Counted from the first letter of the stretch, positions 53,267 to 62,478 are shown. The stretch: 64,000 bases of DNA from Noviherbaspirillum soli (GCF_015352955.1 NZ_JACYOX010000010.1:62001-126000); one strand, 5' to 3'. The notes: a model not told the origin generated them from the letters alone. Numbers and translations: made by a program.

Positions 53267-54619
53267 TCAGCTGGCCTGCTGCCCCGCAGCCCCAATCGCC
53301 CTGCTCCCGGCATACACCCCAAACCGTATCCGCACCAGCAGCCCGCCAAGATCGGACCGGTCCAGCGTCACCGATGCGCCGTGGCGGCCGGCGATGGCCT
53401 TGACGATGGCCAGGCCCAGGCCGCTGCCGCCGGGGGGCGAACCGGGGACGCGGTAGAAGCGGTCGAATACCCGCTGCCGGTCCTGCTCGCCAATGCCGGG
53501 ACCGCTGTCCTCGATGGTCACCACACCCATGTTGCCCTCGGCCTGCAGCGTCACTCGCACCGTGCCGTTTTCCGGGGTGTAGCGCACCGCATTGTCGAGC
53601 AGGTTGCGCAGCATGATCTGCCAGCCTTCGGCGTCCCCCACCACTTCCATGTCGCGCACGCCCTCGTACTGGATCTCGATGTTCTTCACCAGCGCAAAAC
53701 GCGCGGCGTCGCCTGCCGCCAGTTCCAGGCAGGCCGGGATGTCGACCCGCTTCACCACCCCGCTCTGCAGCGGCGGGTCCTGGCGCGCCAGGTTGAGCAG
53801 CTGCTCGACCAGCCGCGAGGCGCGGTCGATGCCGCCCAGCAACCGCTGCGCGCCCTGCATCCGGGTTTCCTCGTCCTTGGCGCGCATCAGCGTCTGCACC
53901 TGCAGCCGCAAGGCCGTCAGCGGCGAACGCAGCTCATGCGCGGCGTCGGCCACGAAACGCTGCTGCGATTCCAGCGCATGCGACAGCCTTGTCAGCAGGG
54001 AATTGAGTTCCGACGTCAGGCCGGATACCTCCGTGGGCACGCCGCGCTCCGAGACCGGCGCCAGCGAACCAACGTCGCGGTTGGTGAGGTCCTCGCCGAT
54101 GCGCTTCAGCGGCGACAGCGCGGCGCTGACCACGCCCCAGGTCGCCAGCAATAGCAACAGCGAGGTCGGTATCGTCGGCGACAGCGTCTTAAGCGCCAGG
54201 CTGGTCGCCCGGTCGCGCCGCACCTCCATGTTCTGCGCCACCTGTATGGTGCGGCCATGCGCCATCAGCGCATACACCCGCCAGTCGCCATCGGCCAGCG
54301 CCACGGTGGAGAAGCCCGGCCCTTCCTGCTTGGGCGGAAAGTGCGCCACCGAGGACTGGTAGCGCTTGTTGCCGTTCTCGTCCCAGACCTGGATCGCGAA
54401 ATCGTAGGCATCGTCATTGCCGACGCCATGGCGGTACCAGTCCCATTCCTGGAAGTCGCTGTCCTGCAGCGCCGAGGCCATCTGCTGCATGTGGTAGTCG
54501 AACAGCTTGTTGGCTTCGTGGCGGGCGGCGCCGTAGGACGTGGCGAACTGGATCACGGCCGCCACGATGATCTCCGCGCCCAGCAGCAGCAGCAGGCGCA
54601 CCCGCAGCGAACGCATCAT
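53267..54619 (-). CDS. QseC/TctE-like sensor histidine kinase
   Basis: A 450-aa inner-membrane kinase. TM1 about 6-28, periplasmic domain about 30-145, TM2 about 150-168, HAMP, phospho-acceptor His228 (ADAAHELRSP), and N, G1, G2 boxes (NLLDNAVRYTPENG, EDSGPGIGEQ, GGSGLGLAIV). Start ATG 54619 overlaps the regulator stop (ATGA). It is the last gene of the metal-efflux operon, so the signal is probably a metal or the related envelope stress. Confidence 0.9.
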   Translation of the reverse strand: MMRSLRVRLLLLLGAEIIVAAVIQFATSYGAARHEANKLFDYHMQQMASALQDSDFQEWDWYRHGVGNDDAYDFAIQVWDENGNKRYQSSVAHFPPKQEGPGFSTVALADGDWRVYALMAHGRTIQVAQNMEVRRDRATSLALKTLSPTIPTSLLLLLATWGVVSAALSPLKRIGEDLTNRDVGSLAPVSERGVPTEVSGLTSELNSLLTRLSHALESQQRFVADAAHELRSPLTALRLQVQTLMRAKDEETRMQGAQRLLGGIDRASRLVEQLLNLARQDPPLQSGVVKRVDIPACLELAAGDAARFALVKNIEIQYEGVRDMEVVGDAEGWQIMLRNLLDNAVRYTPENGTVRVTLQAEGNMGVVTIEDSGPGIGEQDRQRVFDRFYRVPGSPPGGSGLGLAIVKAIAGRHGASVTLDRSDLGGLLVRIRFGVYAGSRAIGAAGQQAS

Positions 54620-55275
54620 GTCTTGCCGACCATGTAACCCAGGCCGCGCACATTGATCACGATCTGCTGGCCCAGCTTCTTGCGCAGGCCGTGGATGTAG
54701 ACCTCGATCGCATTGCTCTCGACTTCGCCGGACCAGCCATAGAGCCGTTTCTCCAGCTGCTCGCGCGACAGGATCGCGCCCGGGCGCAGCACCAGCGCTT
54801 CCAGGATTTCCCATTCGCGCGCCGACAGCATCACCTGCCGGCCCGCCAGCTGCACCTCCCGGGTGTCGATATGCACCATCACGTCGCCGTTGCGGTAGAC
54901 CCGCTCGAAGCCGCCGCGCACCCGGCGCATCAGCGCTTCCAGCCGGGCGATCAGCTCGTCGAGGTCGAACGGCTTGACCAGGTAGTCGTCGGCGCCGCTG
55001 CGCAGGCCGTGCACCTTCTCGGCCACGGTGTCGCGCGCGGTCAGCACCAGCACCGGCATCGCATTGCCCTCGGCCCGCAGCTTGCGCAGGATGTCGACGC
55101 CGTCGCGGTAAGGCAGGCCGAGGTCGAGCAGCATCGCGTCGTACGGCCGGGTCGCCAGCGCGGCCTCGGCCTGCATGCCGTCCTTGACCCAGTCGACCGA
55201 CAGATTCTCGCTTTCCAGCGCGATCTGGATGCTCTCGCCGATCATTTCATCGTCTTCCACCAAGAGTATCTTCAT
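54616..55275 (-). CDS. QseB/PmrA-like OmpR-family response regulator
   Basis: A 219-aa regulator: receiver with E8, D9 and D10 region, phospho-acceptor Asp51 (AMLLDLGLPYRDG), LTARD and LVKPFDLDEL, then a winged helix (AREWEILEALVLRPGAILSREQLEKRLYG; EVYIHGLRKKLG). It lies 107 bases after the efflux pump gene and is translationally coupled to the kinase. A tandem half-site of the kind bound by such regulators is at 61099-61116 upstream of the operon. Confidence 0.92.
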   Translation of the reverse strand: MKILLVEDDEMIGESIQIALESENLSVDWVKDGMQAEAALATRPYDAMLLDLGLPYRDGVDILRKLRAEGNAMPVLVLTARDTVAEKVHGLRSGADDYLVKPFDLDELIARLEALMRRVRGGFERVYRNGDVMVHIDTREVQLAGRQVMLSAREWEILEALVLRPGAILSREQLEKRLYGWSGEVESNAIEVYIHGLRKKLGQQIVINVRGLGYMVGKT

Positions 55276-55382
55276 TGCTCCCCCCGCTTCTCCTGCTCCT
55301 CTTGCCTCTTCCGCGCCGGGCCGGCGCGGCCAGCCATGGCGCCGACATTACCATGGCCGCCGGCGCCGGCATACGTCCCGCC

Positions 55383-58300
55383 TCAGACGCCGTCGTCGCC
55401 CTTGTGGTTGCCGGTGTCGTCGAACCACTGGTACAGGGCCGGCAGCACCACCAGCGTCAAGAGCGTCGATGTCACCAGCCCGCCGATCACCACGATGGCC
55501 AGCGGCCGCTGCACTTCCGAGCCCGGTCCGGTGGAGAACAGGAAAGGCACCAGGCCCAGCATCGCCACCGTGGCCGTCATCATCACCGGCCGGAAGCGCG
55601 AGGTCGCGCCGAGCTGGGATGCTTCCCGCAGCGGCGTGCCGGCCCGGCGCAGGCTGCGGATATACGACACCAGCACCACCCCGTTGAGCACGGCGATCCC
55701 CCACAGCGCGATGAAGCCCACCGAGGCCGGCACCGACAGGTATTCGCCGGCGATGAACAGCCCGAAGATGCCGCCGATGGAGGCGAACGGCAGCACCATG
55801 ATGATCAGCGTGGCCAGCTTGAGTGAGCCGAACAGCAGGAACAGCAGGAAGAAGATGGCGGCGATCGTCACCGGCACGATGATGGACAGGTGGCCCAGCG
55901 CCCGCTCCATGTTCTGGAACTGGCCGCCCCACTCCAGCCTGTAGCCTTCCGGCAGCGCCACCTGCTTCTCCACCGCCGCGCGCAGTTCGGCCACGAAGCC
56001 GCCGAGGTCGCGGTCCTTCACGTTTACGCCCACCACGATGCGACGCTGCGCCGCCTCGCGCGAGATCTGCGCCGGGCCGTCATGCACGGTGATGCTGGCC
56101 ACGTTTTCCAGCCGCACCGCCGCGCCGTCGGCGGTGGTGATGAGCTGCGAGCGGATCGCCGCGACATTGTTGCGGAAGGATTCCGGCAGGCGCACCACCG
56201 CGTTGTAGCGGCGGGTGCCCTCGTACACCTCGGTGGCGACCTTGCCGCCGATCGCGGTCTCGATCACGTCGTGCACGTCGGCCACGTTGATGCCCAGCCG
56301 CGCAATCGCCTGGCGGTTGATGTCCACCGACAGATATTGCTGGCCCGCCACCTGCTCCACCCGCAGGTCGTAGGCGCCGGCCACGCCGCGCGCCACGCGG
56401 GCGATTTCGTCGGCCTTCTTCTTGAGCATGTCGATGTCCTCGCCGAACACCTTCACGGCCACGTCGGAACGCACGCCGGTCACCATTTCATCGACCCGGT
56501 CCGAGATCGGCTGGGCCATCACGATCTGCACGCCCGGCAGCTGCAGCAGCTTCTTGCGGATTTCCTCGGCGATGTCGTCCTGGTTCCAGCCGTCCGGCCA
56601 CTCGTCGCGCGGCTTCAGGCTGACGATGGGCGTGGACTCGTTCTGGCCCTGCGGATCGGCCGGCGATTCGCCGCGGCCGACCGAGGACACCGCCGACTTC
56701 ACGCCCGGCACCGTCATCACCAGCGCCATCGCCTTCTGCTCCATCCGGATCGATTCCTCCAGCGATATGTTGGGCACGCGGTTGATGCCCGGCACCACCG
56801 ATCCCTCCTTCATCTCCGGGATGAAGGCCGTGCCCAGCAGCGGCACCACCGCCAGCGAGCAAAGGAACACCACCAGTGCGCCGATGAAGGTTTTCTTCGG
56901 CGAATTCAGCGCCGCCTGCAGCAGCGGCAGGTAGGGTTTCTTCATCGCCGAGATGAGGCGGGTGTCATGCTCGCCCTCGCCCGGCTTGACTTTCAGCAGG
57001 TAGGACGACAGCACCGGCGTCAGGGTCAGCGACAGCAAGAGCGAGATGAACAGCGCGATCGCGATGGTATAGGCCAGCGGCGCGAACATCTTGCCTTCCA
57101 TGCCCGACAGCGTCATCAGCGGCAGGAACACCAGGATGATGATGCTGATGCCGAAGATCACCGGCGTGGCCACTTCCATCACCGCCGGCAGGATCTGCTG
57201 CAGCTTGTTCTGCTGCCCGGCCGGCCGCGCCAGGTGGACGTGGGCGTTTTCCACCACCACCGCCGGGCCGTCCACCATCAGGCCGATGGCAATGGCCATG
57301 CCGCCCAGCGACATCAGGTTGGCGGACAGGCCGAAATGATTCATCACGATGAAGGTCAGAAGCGGCGTCAGCACCAGCGTGGCCACCACCGCCAGCGACG
57401 AACGCACGTCGCCCAGGAACAGGAACAGCACCACCACCACCAGGATCACGCCCTCGATCAGCACCTTGATGACAGTCTGCAGAGCCGAATCGACCAGCTC
57501 GGAGCGGTCGTAATAGGACACGATGCGCAGGTCCTCGGGCAGCATGCCCTTGTCGTTGATTTCCGCCACCCGTTCCTGGATGCGCGACACCACTTCCTTG
57601 GCATTGCCGCCGCGCAGCATCATCACCACGCCGCCCACCGACTCGGTCACGCCATTCTTCACCAGCGCGCCGACCCGCACGTCGTGGCCGATCTGCACGT
57701 CGGCCACGTTGCGTATCATCACCGGCACGCCGCCGCTTTCCTTGAGCACGATATTGCGGATGTCCTCGGTGTCGCTGATCAGGCCCAGGCCGCGGATCAG
57801 GTACTGCTCCGCGAACTGCGGCAGCACGCCGCCGCCCGAGTTGGCATTGTTCAGCGCCAGCGAACGGTAGACTTCCTGCAGCGTGATGCCGTAGTGGCGC
57901 AAACGGTCCGGGTTCACCAGCACCTGGTACTGCTTCACATAGCCGCCCTGGGAATTGATCTCTGCCACGCCCGGTATCGAGCGCAACAGCGGCCGCACCA
58001 CCCAGTCCTGGGTATTGCGGCGCCGTGTCAGTTCCTCCACCGACAGCGTGCGGTCGCCATCGTCGGCGCGTTCCAGCGTGTACTGATAGACCTCGCCCAG
58101 GCCGGTGGACACCGGCCCCAGTATGGGCGTGACATTCTGCGGCAGCCGCTGGCCAATTTCAATCAGGCGCTCCATCACCAGCTGGCGCGCGAAATAGACA
58201 TCGGTCTGGTCAGTAAATACCAGCGTGATCAGCGACAGCCCGGCCTTGTTCAGCGAGCGGATCTCGGTCATGGCCGGCAAGCCTGTCATCGAGATCTCGA

Positions 58301-58505
58301 TGGGCGCCGTCACCAGCCGTTCGACTTCCTCGGGCGAGCGGCCCGGCGCTTCGGTGGCGATCTGCACCTGCACGTTGGTGACATCGGGAAAGGCGTCGAC
58401 CGAGAGTTTTCTGGCCGCATTCAGGCCAAAGGCCATCAGCACGAACGCCAGCACGACCACGACCAGGCGCTGGTTCAGGGCGCCTCTGATAAGGGATTGG
58501 ATCAT
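55383..58505 (-). CDS. czcA: CzcA/CusA-family heavy-metal RND pump
   Basis: A 1040-aa inner-membrane proton-driven pump. It starts MIQSLIRGALNQRLVVVVLA and has the two large periplasmic loops and 12 helices of the family; the proton-relay helix near residue 400 reads AIAIGLMVDGPAVVVENAH, with the second Asp and the Glu of the relay present but the first Asp of CzcA-type pumps replaced. This resembles monovalent-metal or less well defined HME subgroups. It ends LYQWFDDTGNHKGDDGV. Start at 58505 lies seven bases after the adaptor stop. Confidence 0.9.
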   Translation of the reverse strand: MIQSLIRGALNQRLVVVVLAFVLMAFGLNAARKLSVDAFPDVTNVQVQIATEAPGRSPEEVERLVTAPIEISMTGLPAMTEIRSLNKAGLSLITLVFTDQTDVYFARQLVMERLIEIGQRLPQNVTPILGPVSTGLGEVYQYTLERADDGDRTLSVEELTRRRNTQDWVVRPLLRSIPGVAEINSQGGYVKQYQVLVNPDRLRHYGITLQEVYRSLALNNANSGGGVLPQFAEQYLIRGLGLISDTEDIRNIVLKESGGVPVMIRNVADVQIGHDVRVGALVKNGVTESVGGVVMMLRGGNAKEVVSRIQERVAEINDKGMLPEDLRIVSYYDRSELVDSALQTVIKVLIEGVILVVVVLFLFLGDVRSSLAVVATLVLTPLLTFIVMNHFGLSANLMSLGGMAIAIGLMVDGPAVVVENAHVHLARPAGQQNKLQQILPAVMEVATPVIFGISIIILVFLPLMTLSGMEGKMFAPLAYTIAIALFISLLLSLTLTPVLSSYLLKVKPGEGEHDTRLISAMKKPYLPLLQAALNSPKKTFIGALVVFLCSLAVVPLLGTAFIPEMKEGSVVPGINRVPNISLEESIRMEQKAMALVMTVPGVKSAVSSVGRGESPADPQGQNESTPIVSLKPRDEWPDGWNQDDIAEEIRKKLLQLPGVQIVMAQPISDRVDEMVTGVRSDVAVKVFGEDIDMLKKKADEIARVARGVAGAYDLRVEQVAGQQYLSVDINRQAIARLGINVADVHDVIETAIGGKVATEVYEGTRRYNAVVRLPESFRNNVAAIRSQLITTADGAAVRLENVASITVHDGPAQISREAAQRRIVVGVNVKDRDLGGFVAELRAAVEKQVALPEGYRLEWGGQFQNMERALGHLSIIVPVTIAAIFFLLFLLFGSLKLATLIIMVLPFASIGGIFGLFIAGEYLSVPASVGFIALWGIAVLNGVVLVSYIRSLRRAGTPLREASQLGATSRFRPVMMTATVAMLGLVPFLFSTGPGSEVQRPLAIVVIGGLVTSTLLTLVVLPALYQWFDDTGNHKGDDGV

Positions 58506-58512
58506 GTTGGCG

Positions 58513-59715
58513 TCACTCGCTGAGCAGCATGCGCTTGCGTTCGTTGTTGAGATGGAAGGCGCCTTCGACCACGACCCGGTCCTCCGCCTTGAGCCCGCTT
58601 TCAACCGGGCGCACGCCGGCGAATTCCGGCCCCAGCTTGACCTTCACCATGCGGAAGCGGCCGTTGCCCTCGTCCTTCAGCACATGGTCCTCGTCGTTCT
58701 CGCGCACCACCGCGCCGGCCGGCACCGCCAGCTTGTCCACCGGGCGGCTGGCGATCAGCATCGTGGCCAGCATCGCCGGCTTGAGCATCCGCTCGGGATT
58801 GTCGATCTCGGTGCGCACGGTGACGGTGCGCCGTTCGGCATCGACCGTTGCGCCCACATACACCAGCTTGCCTTCCAGGCGCTGGTCGCCCAGCGCGGGC
58901 ACTTCGATCTGCACGCTCTGCCCGACCTTGATGCCATTGATCTGCTGTTCCGGCACCTCGGCCACCACCCAGACCCGCGACAGGTCGGCGATGGTAAACA
59001 GCATGTCGGCCGGCTGGGTCACCTGGCCCAGCGCAACCTTGTGCTCCACCACCACGCCAGGCGCGGTGGCGATGATCTGCGAGGTCGAATTGATGGTGCC
59101 GCTCTTGCCCAGCGCGCGGATGGCGCCGGCGCTCATGCCCTGCACCCGCAGCTGCTCGGCGGCGGCGCGCTTCTCCGCCTCGGCAATCGCCAGTTCGCTT
59201 TCCCGTTTCTGCAGCTCGGCCGAGCCGATCACGTCCGCCGCCAGCAATTGCCTGGCGCGCTCGACATTGCGCTGGTTCAGCTTGGCGCGTGCATCGGCGC
59301 TCAGGTAGGCGAGCTGCGAGGTGCCGAGCTCGGTGCTGTTGAGCTGGGCCAGCAGGTCGCCGGCCTTCACGCTTTCGCCGCGCGTCACGTGCAGCTGGGT
59401 CACGCGGCCGGTCACGTTGGCGCCGATCCGCGCCAACCGGTATTGATTGAAGTCGACATGGCCGGCGATGCGCTCGGTATGGCTGATCGGCACAGTGGTC
59501 GCCTGCTTGACCACCAGCTCGCGCTGGATTTCGGCGCTGGCCGTCACCAGGGTCGGGTCCTTGCGCTGCGGCTGGGCATCCTTGGTCGCGGCGGCGTTTG
59601 CGGTGCCGGCGTCCTTTGAAGCGTCGCATGCGCCCAGCAGGGCCAGCGGCAGCAGCAATGCTGCGGCGCGCAGGCCGGCCCTGCCGCGTGCCATCGGGAA
59701 TGGGAAAGCGTTCAT
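58513..59715 (-). CDS. czcB: CzcB/CusB-family metal-efflux adaptor lipoprotein
   Basis: A 400-aa membrane-fusion protein. Lipobox LLGAC with Cys30; then a long lysine/alanine-rich spacer, the lipoyl part GHVDFNQYRLARIGANVTGRVTQLHVTRGESVKAG (seen here as VTGRVTQLHV), a coiled coil (about 150-205) and the returning half (ATAPGVVVEHKVALGQVT). No N-terminal His-rich or Met-rich metal motif is evident. It overlaps nothing and is 6 bases from the tolC-like gene. Confidence 0.9.
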   Translation of the reverse strand: MNAFPFPMARGRAGLRAAALLLPLALLGACDASKDAGTANAAATKDAQPQRKDPTLVTASAEIQRELVVKQATTVPISHTERIAGHVDFNQYRLARIGANVTGRVTQLHVTRGESVKAGDLLAQLNSTELGTSQLAYLSADARAKLNQRNVERARQLLAADVIGSAELQKRESELAIAEAEKRAAAEQLRVQGMSAGAIRALGKSGTINSTSQIIATAPGVVVEHKVALGQVTQPADMLFTIADLSRVWVVAEVPEQQINGIKVGQSVQIEVPALGDQRLEGKLVYVGATVDAERRTVTVRTEIDNPERMLKPAMLATMLIASRPVDKLAVPAGAVVRENDEDHVLKDEGNGRFRMVKVKLGPEFAGVRPVESGLKAEDRVVVEGAFHLNNERKRMLLSE

Positions 59716-59720
59716 CGTCG

Positions 59721-60998
59721 TTATTCCTGATTCAGGGTTTGAATATCAATCAGCGCCGCGCGGCGCTCGAAGCGGGCAGAGATCAGCTCGTTGCGGGCGC
59801 TGCGGTAGACACGCTGCGCATCGAGGTAATCGAGGATGCCGCGCTCGCCGAAGCGATAGGCCGCCTCCGCCACCCGCAGCGCGGCCTCGGCCTGGCGGAT
59901 GATCCCGGATTCCAGGGCGCTGACCTGGTTGGTGCCGATCTGGTATTGCTGGTAGGCGTTGGAGAGCTGCTGGCGCAGGTCGAACTCGGCCTGTTCCTGC
60001 TCGAACTGCAGCCGCGACAACTGGGCGGAGGCTTCCGCCACCGGGCCGCGCCGGCGGTCCCAGAGCGGAATGGTGACCGTGACGCCGAAGCGGGTGCTGC
60101 GCACCTCCGGGTCTTCGTCATAGCCGGCGCGCAGCGTCACGGCCGGCGTGCGCAGCGCGCGCTCCAGCCCGAGCTGCTCGCGCCCGCGCACGGTCAGTGC
60201 GCGGGCCCGCGCCAGGCCGGCATTGCGCTCCAGCACCTGTGATTCCAGCGTGGCCAGCGGCGGCAGTTCGGGCAGGGGCTCGATCTCGGCATTGACCCCG
60301 AAATTCGGCGGCAGCACATTGCCCACGCTGTTGCGCAGCGCGGCCTTGGCCTGTTCCACCCGAAGCCGCGCGCTCTGCGCCTGCTTCTGCGCATTGAGCA
60401 GTTCAGCGTCGGCGCGGATGATGTCGTAGCGCGGCGCCTCGCCGGTGGAGACCCGCACCGACACGCGTTCCCGCACCTGTTCCGAGGTTTTCAGGTCCTG
60501 CTCGGCGGCTTCCAGTTCGGACTCGCGCCGCAGCACATCGTAGTAGCGCAGCTTGACCATGCGCACCAGTTCCTGCCGCGACACCCGCAGCTGCGCCTGC
60601 TCCGCGCTCAGGCCGGCGGTGGCGGCATTGATGCGGGCATTGCGCTGGCCCGGCAGGTCCAGCCGCTGCGCCAGCGTCAGGCCATGGGTATTGCCCGCGA
60701 TCGCGGTTGGAACCCGGGCGCGCTGCGATCCGTTGGACCATTCGACTTCAGGATTCGGATAAGCGCGGGCGGTATCGATGGCCGCGGCCGCGCCATTGAC
60801 GCCCTCGGCTGCCGCCCGCAGCCGCGGATGCTGCTCCTGCGCCAGTCCCACCAGCTGTGACAGCGAATACCTTTCCTGCGCCTGGAGCGGCGCGGCAAGG
60901 CAGAACAGCGCGCCGACGCACAGCGTCAGCCGCAACAGGGAAGCGGCCGCGCGCCGCGCGGCCAGGGGTTGGTCATTGCCTGACATTGTTGTTGGCAC
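59721..60998 (-). CDS. czcC: CzcC-like TolC-family outer-membrane channel
   Basis: A 425-aa channel. The signal peptide ends near LQAQERYSL; two helical-hairpin repeats follow, with ARAYPNPEVEWSNGSQ in the first and LDYLDAQRVYRSARNELISARFERRAALIDIQ in the second. It is the first gene of the efflux operon. Start at ATG 60998; ATG 60986 is also possible. Sequence is of the CzcC and not the NodT type (no lipobox). Confidence 0.9.
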   Translation of the reverse strand: MPTTMSGNDQPLAARRAAASLLRLTLCVGALFCLAAPLQAQERYSLSQLVGLAQEQHPRLRAAAEGVNGAAAAIDTARAYPNPEVEWSNGSQRARVPTAIAGNTHGLTLAQRLDLPGQRNARINAATAGLSAEQAQLRVSRQELVRMVKLRYYDVLRRESELEAAEQDLKTSEQVRERVSVRVSTGEAPRYDIIRADAELLNAQKQAQSARLRVEQAKAALRNSVGNVLPPNFGVNAEIEPLPELPPLATLESQVLERNAGLARARALTVRGREQLGLERALRTPAVTLRAGYDEDPEVRSTRFGVTVTIPLWDRRRGPVAEASAQLSRLQFEQEQAEFDLRQQLSNAYQQYQIGTNQVSALESGIIRQAEAALRVAEAAYRFGERGILDYLDAQRVYRSARNELISARFERRAALIDIQTLNQE

Positions 60999-61098
60999 TC
61001 CATATGCGCTGCCGGTGCAGCTTTGCGAGAAAGGGATGGGTGCGCTACGGCCGGCTGCCGCCGGGCGCGCTCACGACGCTGCGCATGGTAATGATGAA

Positions 61099-61116
61099 AA
61101 CTTAGGGGGAACTTAG
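61099..61116. promoter_or_regulatory. Tandem regulator box upstream of metal-efflux operon
   Basis: AACTTAG occurs twice at 61099-61105 and 61110-61116, 11 bases apart, one helical turn, as in PmrA/QseB-type direct-repeat boxes. It lies about 100 bases before the czcC start on the template for minus-strand transcription. Likely bound by the regulator at 54616. Confidence 0.6.
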
Positions 61117-61270
61117 AACGCCTGAGGAGACGCGTGGAGCGCTCTCTGGCCGGGCGTGCCGGCGCGTGGAAAACCAGTCCTGGCGGGATTGAAGCCGCGT
61201 GAGGCGATCGCCTCCACGGAGGCAATCACCTGGGGCCGAGAGGATGGCGGCACGCCGCCTTCAGCACAAG

Positions 61271-61290
61271 AAATGCCCTTCCGGGCATTT
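61271..61290. terminator. Hairpin terminator downstream of the Met-rich peptide gene
   Basis: AAATGCCC, loop TTCC, GGGCATTT, flanked by AAG on one side and TTCTT on the other, so usable on either strand. It closes the small gene at 61433-61612. Confidence 0.75.
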
Positions 61291-61432
61291 TCTTGCCCGG
61301 AAACAGCCTGTCTGCCCTGCAAGCGCCACGTCGTGTTTGGTGTGCGGATGCAGTGGCAGGTGCCGACGCTGGCCTGGCGTCACGGGTTGCCGATGGTGCT
61401 CGGGTGCAGGCGTCGCGCAGGCGGCCCTGCCG

Positions 61433-61612
61433 TCAGCCGCCCATCATGCCCCGGCACGCCGCCAGCATTGAAGAGAACGCGCCCTGAAAGGGCAGGCCGC
61501 CCATCATGGCGCCGTGCATGAAGAGCATGCCGAAACTGCCCAGCACGGCGAGCGCGCCGATCGCCGCCAGCACGATGACTACAACTCGCACCGCTCCCGG
61601 CCCTGTGTCCAT
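61433..61612 (-). CDS. Small Met-rich membrane peptide
   Basis: A 59-codon gene with a strong ribosome-binding site (AAGGAG, about six bases before ATG 61612). The peptide has one membrane helix (RVVVIVLAAIGALAVLGSFG) followed by FMHGAMMGG, a short loop, and a C-terminal SSMLAACRGMMGG. Eight Met, one His and one Cys in 59 residues, clustered after the helix, suggest a soft-metal ligand. It is encoded just upstream of the RND metal-efflux operon and has its own terminator. No family recognised. Confidence 0.68.
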   Translation of the reverse strand: MDTGPGAVRVVVIVLAAIGALAVLGSFGMLFMHGAMMGGLPFQGAFSSMLAACRGMMGG

Positions 61613-61690
61613 TGCAAGCTCCTTGTTTGCGCTTCATCGCTCCTGTTAGGCAGCGGATCTGACACGAGGTTCGCTGCGCAGTTCAGGATG

Positions 61691-61744
61691 CAGCAGATAA
61701 GGCAAAAGCCGGCGTGCGTGCGCCGGCTTTTGCCTTATCTGCTG
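61691..61744. terminator. Perfect 24-bp hairpin downstream of the DUF4148 gene
   Basis: Left arm 61691-61714 and right arm 61721-61744 are exact reverse complements, loop TGCGTG. The core AAAAGCCGGCG...CGCCGGCTTTT is a standard terminator, but the arm continues another 13 bp. It lies 63 bases after the DUF4148 stop on the minus strand. Confidence 0.8.
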
Positions 61745-61806
61745 TTTCGGTCCGGCCGCCCTGCAGGGCGCGGCCGGTTGCTGCTTCAGAGCGGATTGAC
61801 TGCTGC

Positions 61807-62109
61807 TCAGCCGCCGAAGTAGGTGTCGTTCACATCGCCGTAGTGGCGGTTGGACGCGGCCTTGATGGCTTCGGCGCGCACTTCCTGGCGGCTCCGGCTG
61901 CTGGCGGCGTAGACCGTGTCCTGGCCGTCATGCTGGCGCTGGACGATGGCGCCTTCCGAGGCGGCCTGGGCCAGGTCCTGGCGCACTTCGGCACGGGTCA
62001 GGCGGGACTGGAAGCCGGCGTCCGGGGCGACGAATTCGGTCTGCTGGGCAAAGGCCGAACCGGCGGCGGCGAAGACGGCAACTGCGGCGATGAGGTTCTT
62101 GACGTTCAT
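61807..62109 (-). CDS. DUF4148 domain protein
   Basis: A 100-aa small exported protein (signal MNVKNLIAAVAVFAAAGSAFAQ) of the Burkholderiales DUF4148 family. The conserved part LTRAEVRQDLAQAASEGAIVQRQ is visible, and the end is DVNDTYFGG. Start at ATG 62109, after TTGGAGAACACC; the frame is open upstream, but only without a start. A minus-strand TATACT near 62231-62236 may be its -10 element. Function unknown. Confidence 0.88.
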   Translation of the reverse strand: MNVKNLIAAVAVFAAAGSAFAQQTEFVAPDAGFQSRLTRAEVRQDLAQAASEGAIVQRQHDGQDTVYAASSRSRQEVRAEAIKAASNRHYGDVNDTYFGG

Positions 62110-62423
62110 GGTGTTCTCCAAATAAAGGTTAGGGAAGCGGGCACGGCGGTCAAGGCATTCAAGAGTCAAGTCTGCCCGTCGGGTCCTGCTTCGGTGAACC
62201 GCACTTGCTGGTGCGTTCATCGATGGACACAGTATACTCACCCTTCCGGCCGCAATAAACAGCATCGGAATCAATGAACCATTTCGTTTTCAGGAATAAA
62301 GCTGGAGTGGCAGGCTTGGAAGGCAGATCCATCGCGAGCCAGAATGCGTCCCGCGATGTGCGGAGGATTGCATCCGGCTCCTGCCCGTATAAATTGACTA
62401 GGTTTACAAGGAAGCATGGCTTC

Positions 62424-62478
62424 CGCCGCTGCCGTTGAAGTGGCCGTTGCCGTTGAAGTGGCCGTTGCCGTTGCTTTT
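62424..62478 (+). repeat. GTTGCN-type hexamer tract, copy B
   Basis: CCGTTGAAGTGGCCGTTG is present twice in tandem, followed by CCGTTGC. It precedes element copy B as the tract at 52669-52759 precedes copy A. Confidence 0.75.

Larger units (their letters stand above)
60999..61432. other. Upstream region of the metal-efflux operon
   Basis: 434 bases that hold the tandem AACTTAG site at 61099-61116 and a bidirectional terminator at 61271-61290. The segment 61120-61260 shows nothing else. No open frame here is supported. Confidence 0.5.

Noticed and set aside
55890-58523. Long open frame opposite the RND pump gene
   Set aside because: Translation is dominated by His, Gln, Arg and Asp with no domain; it is a mirror of the pump's codons.
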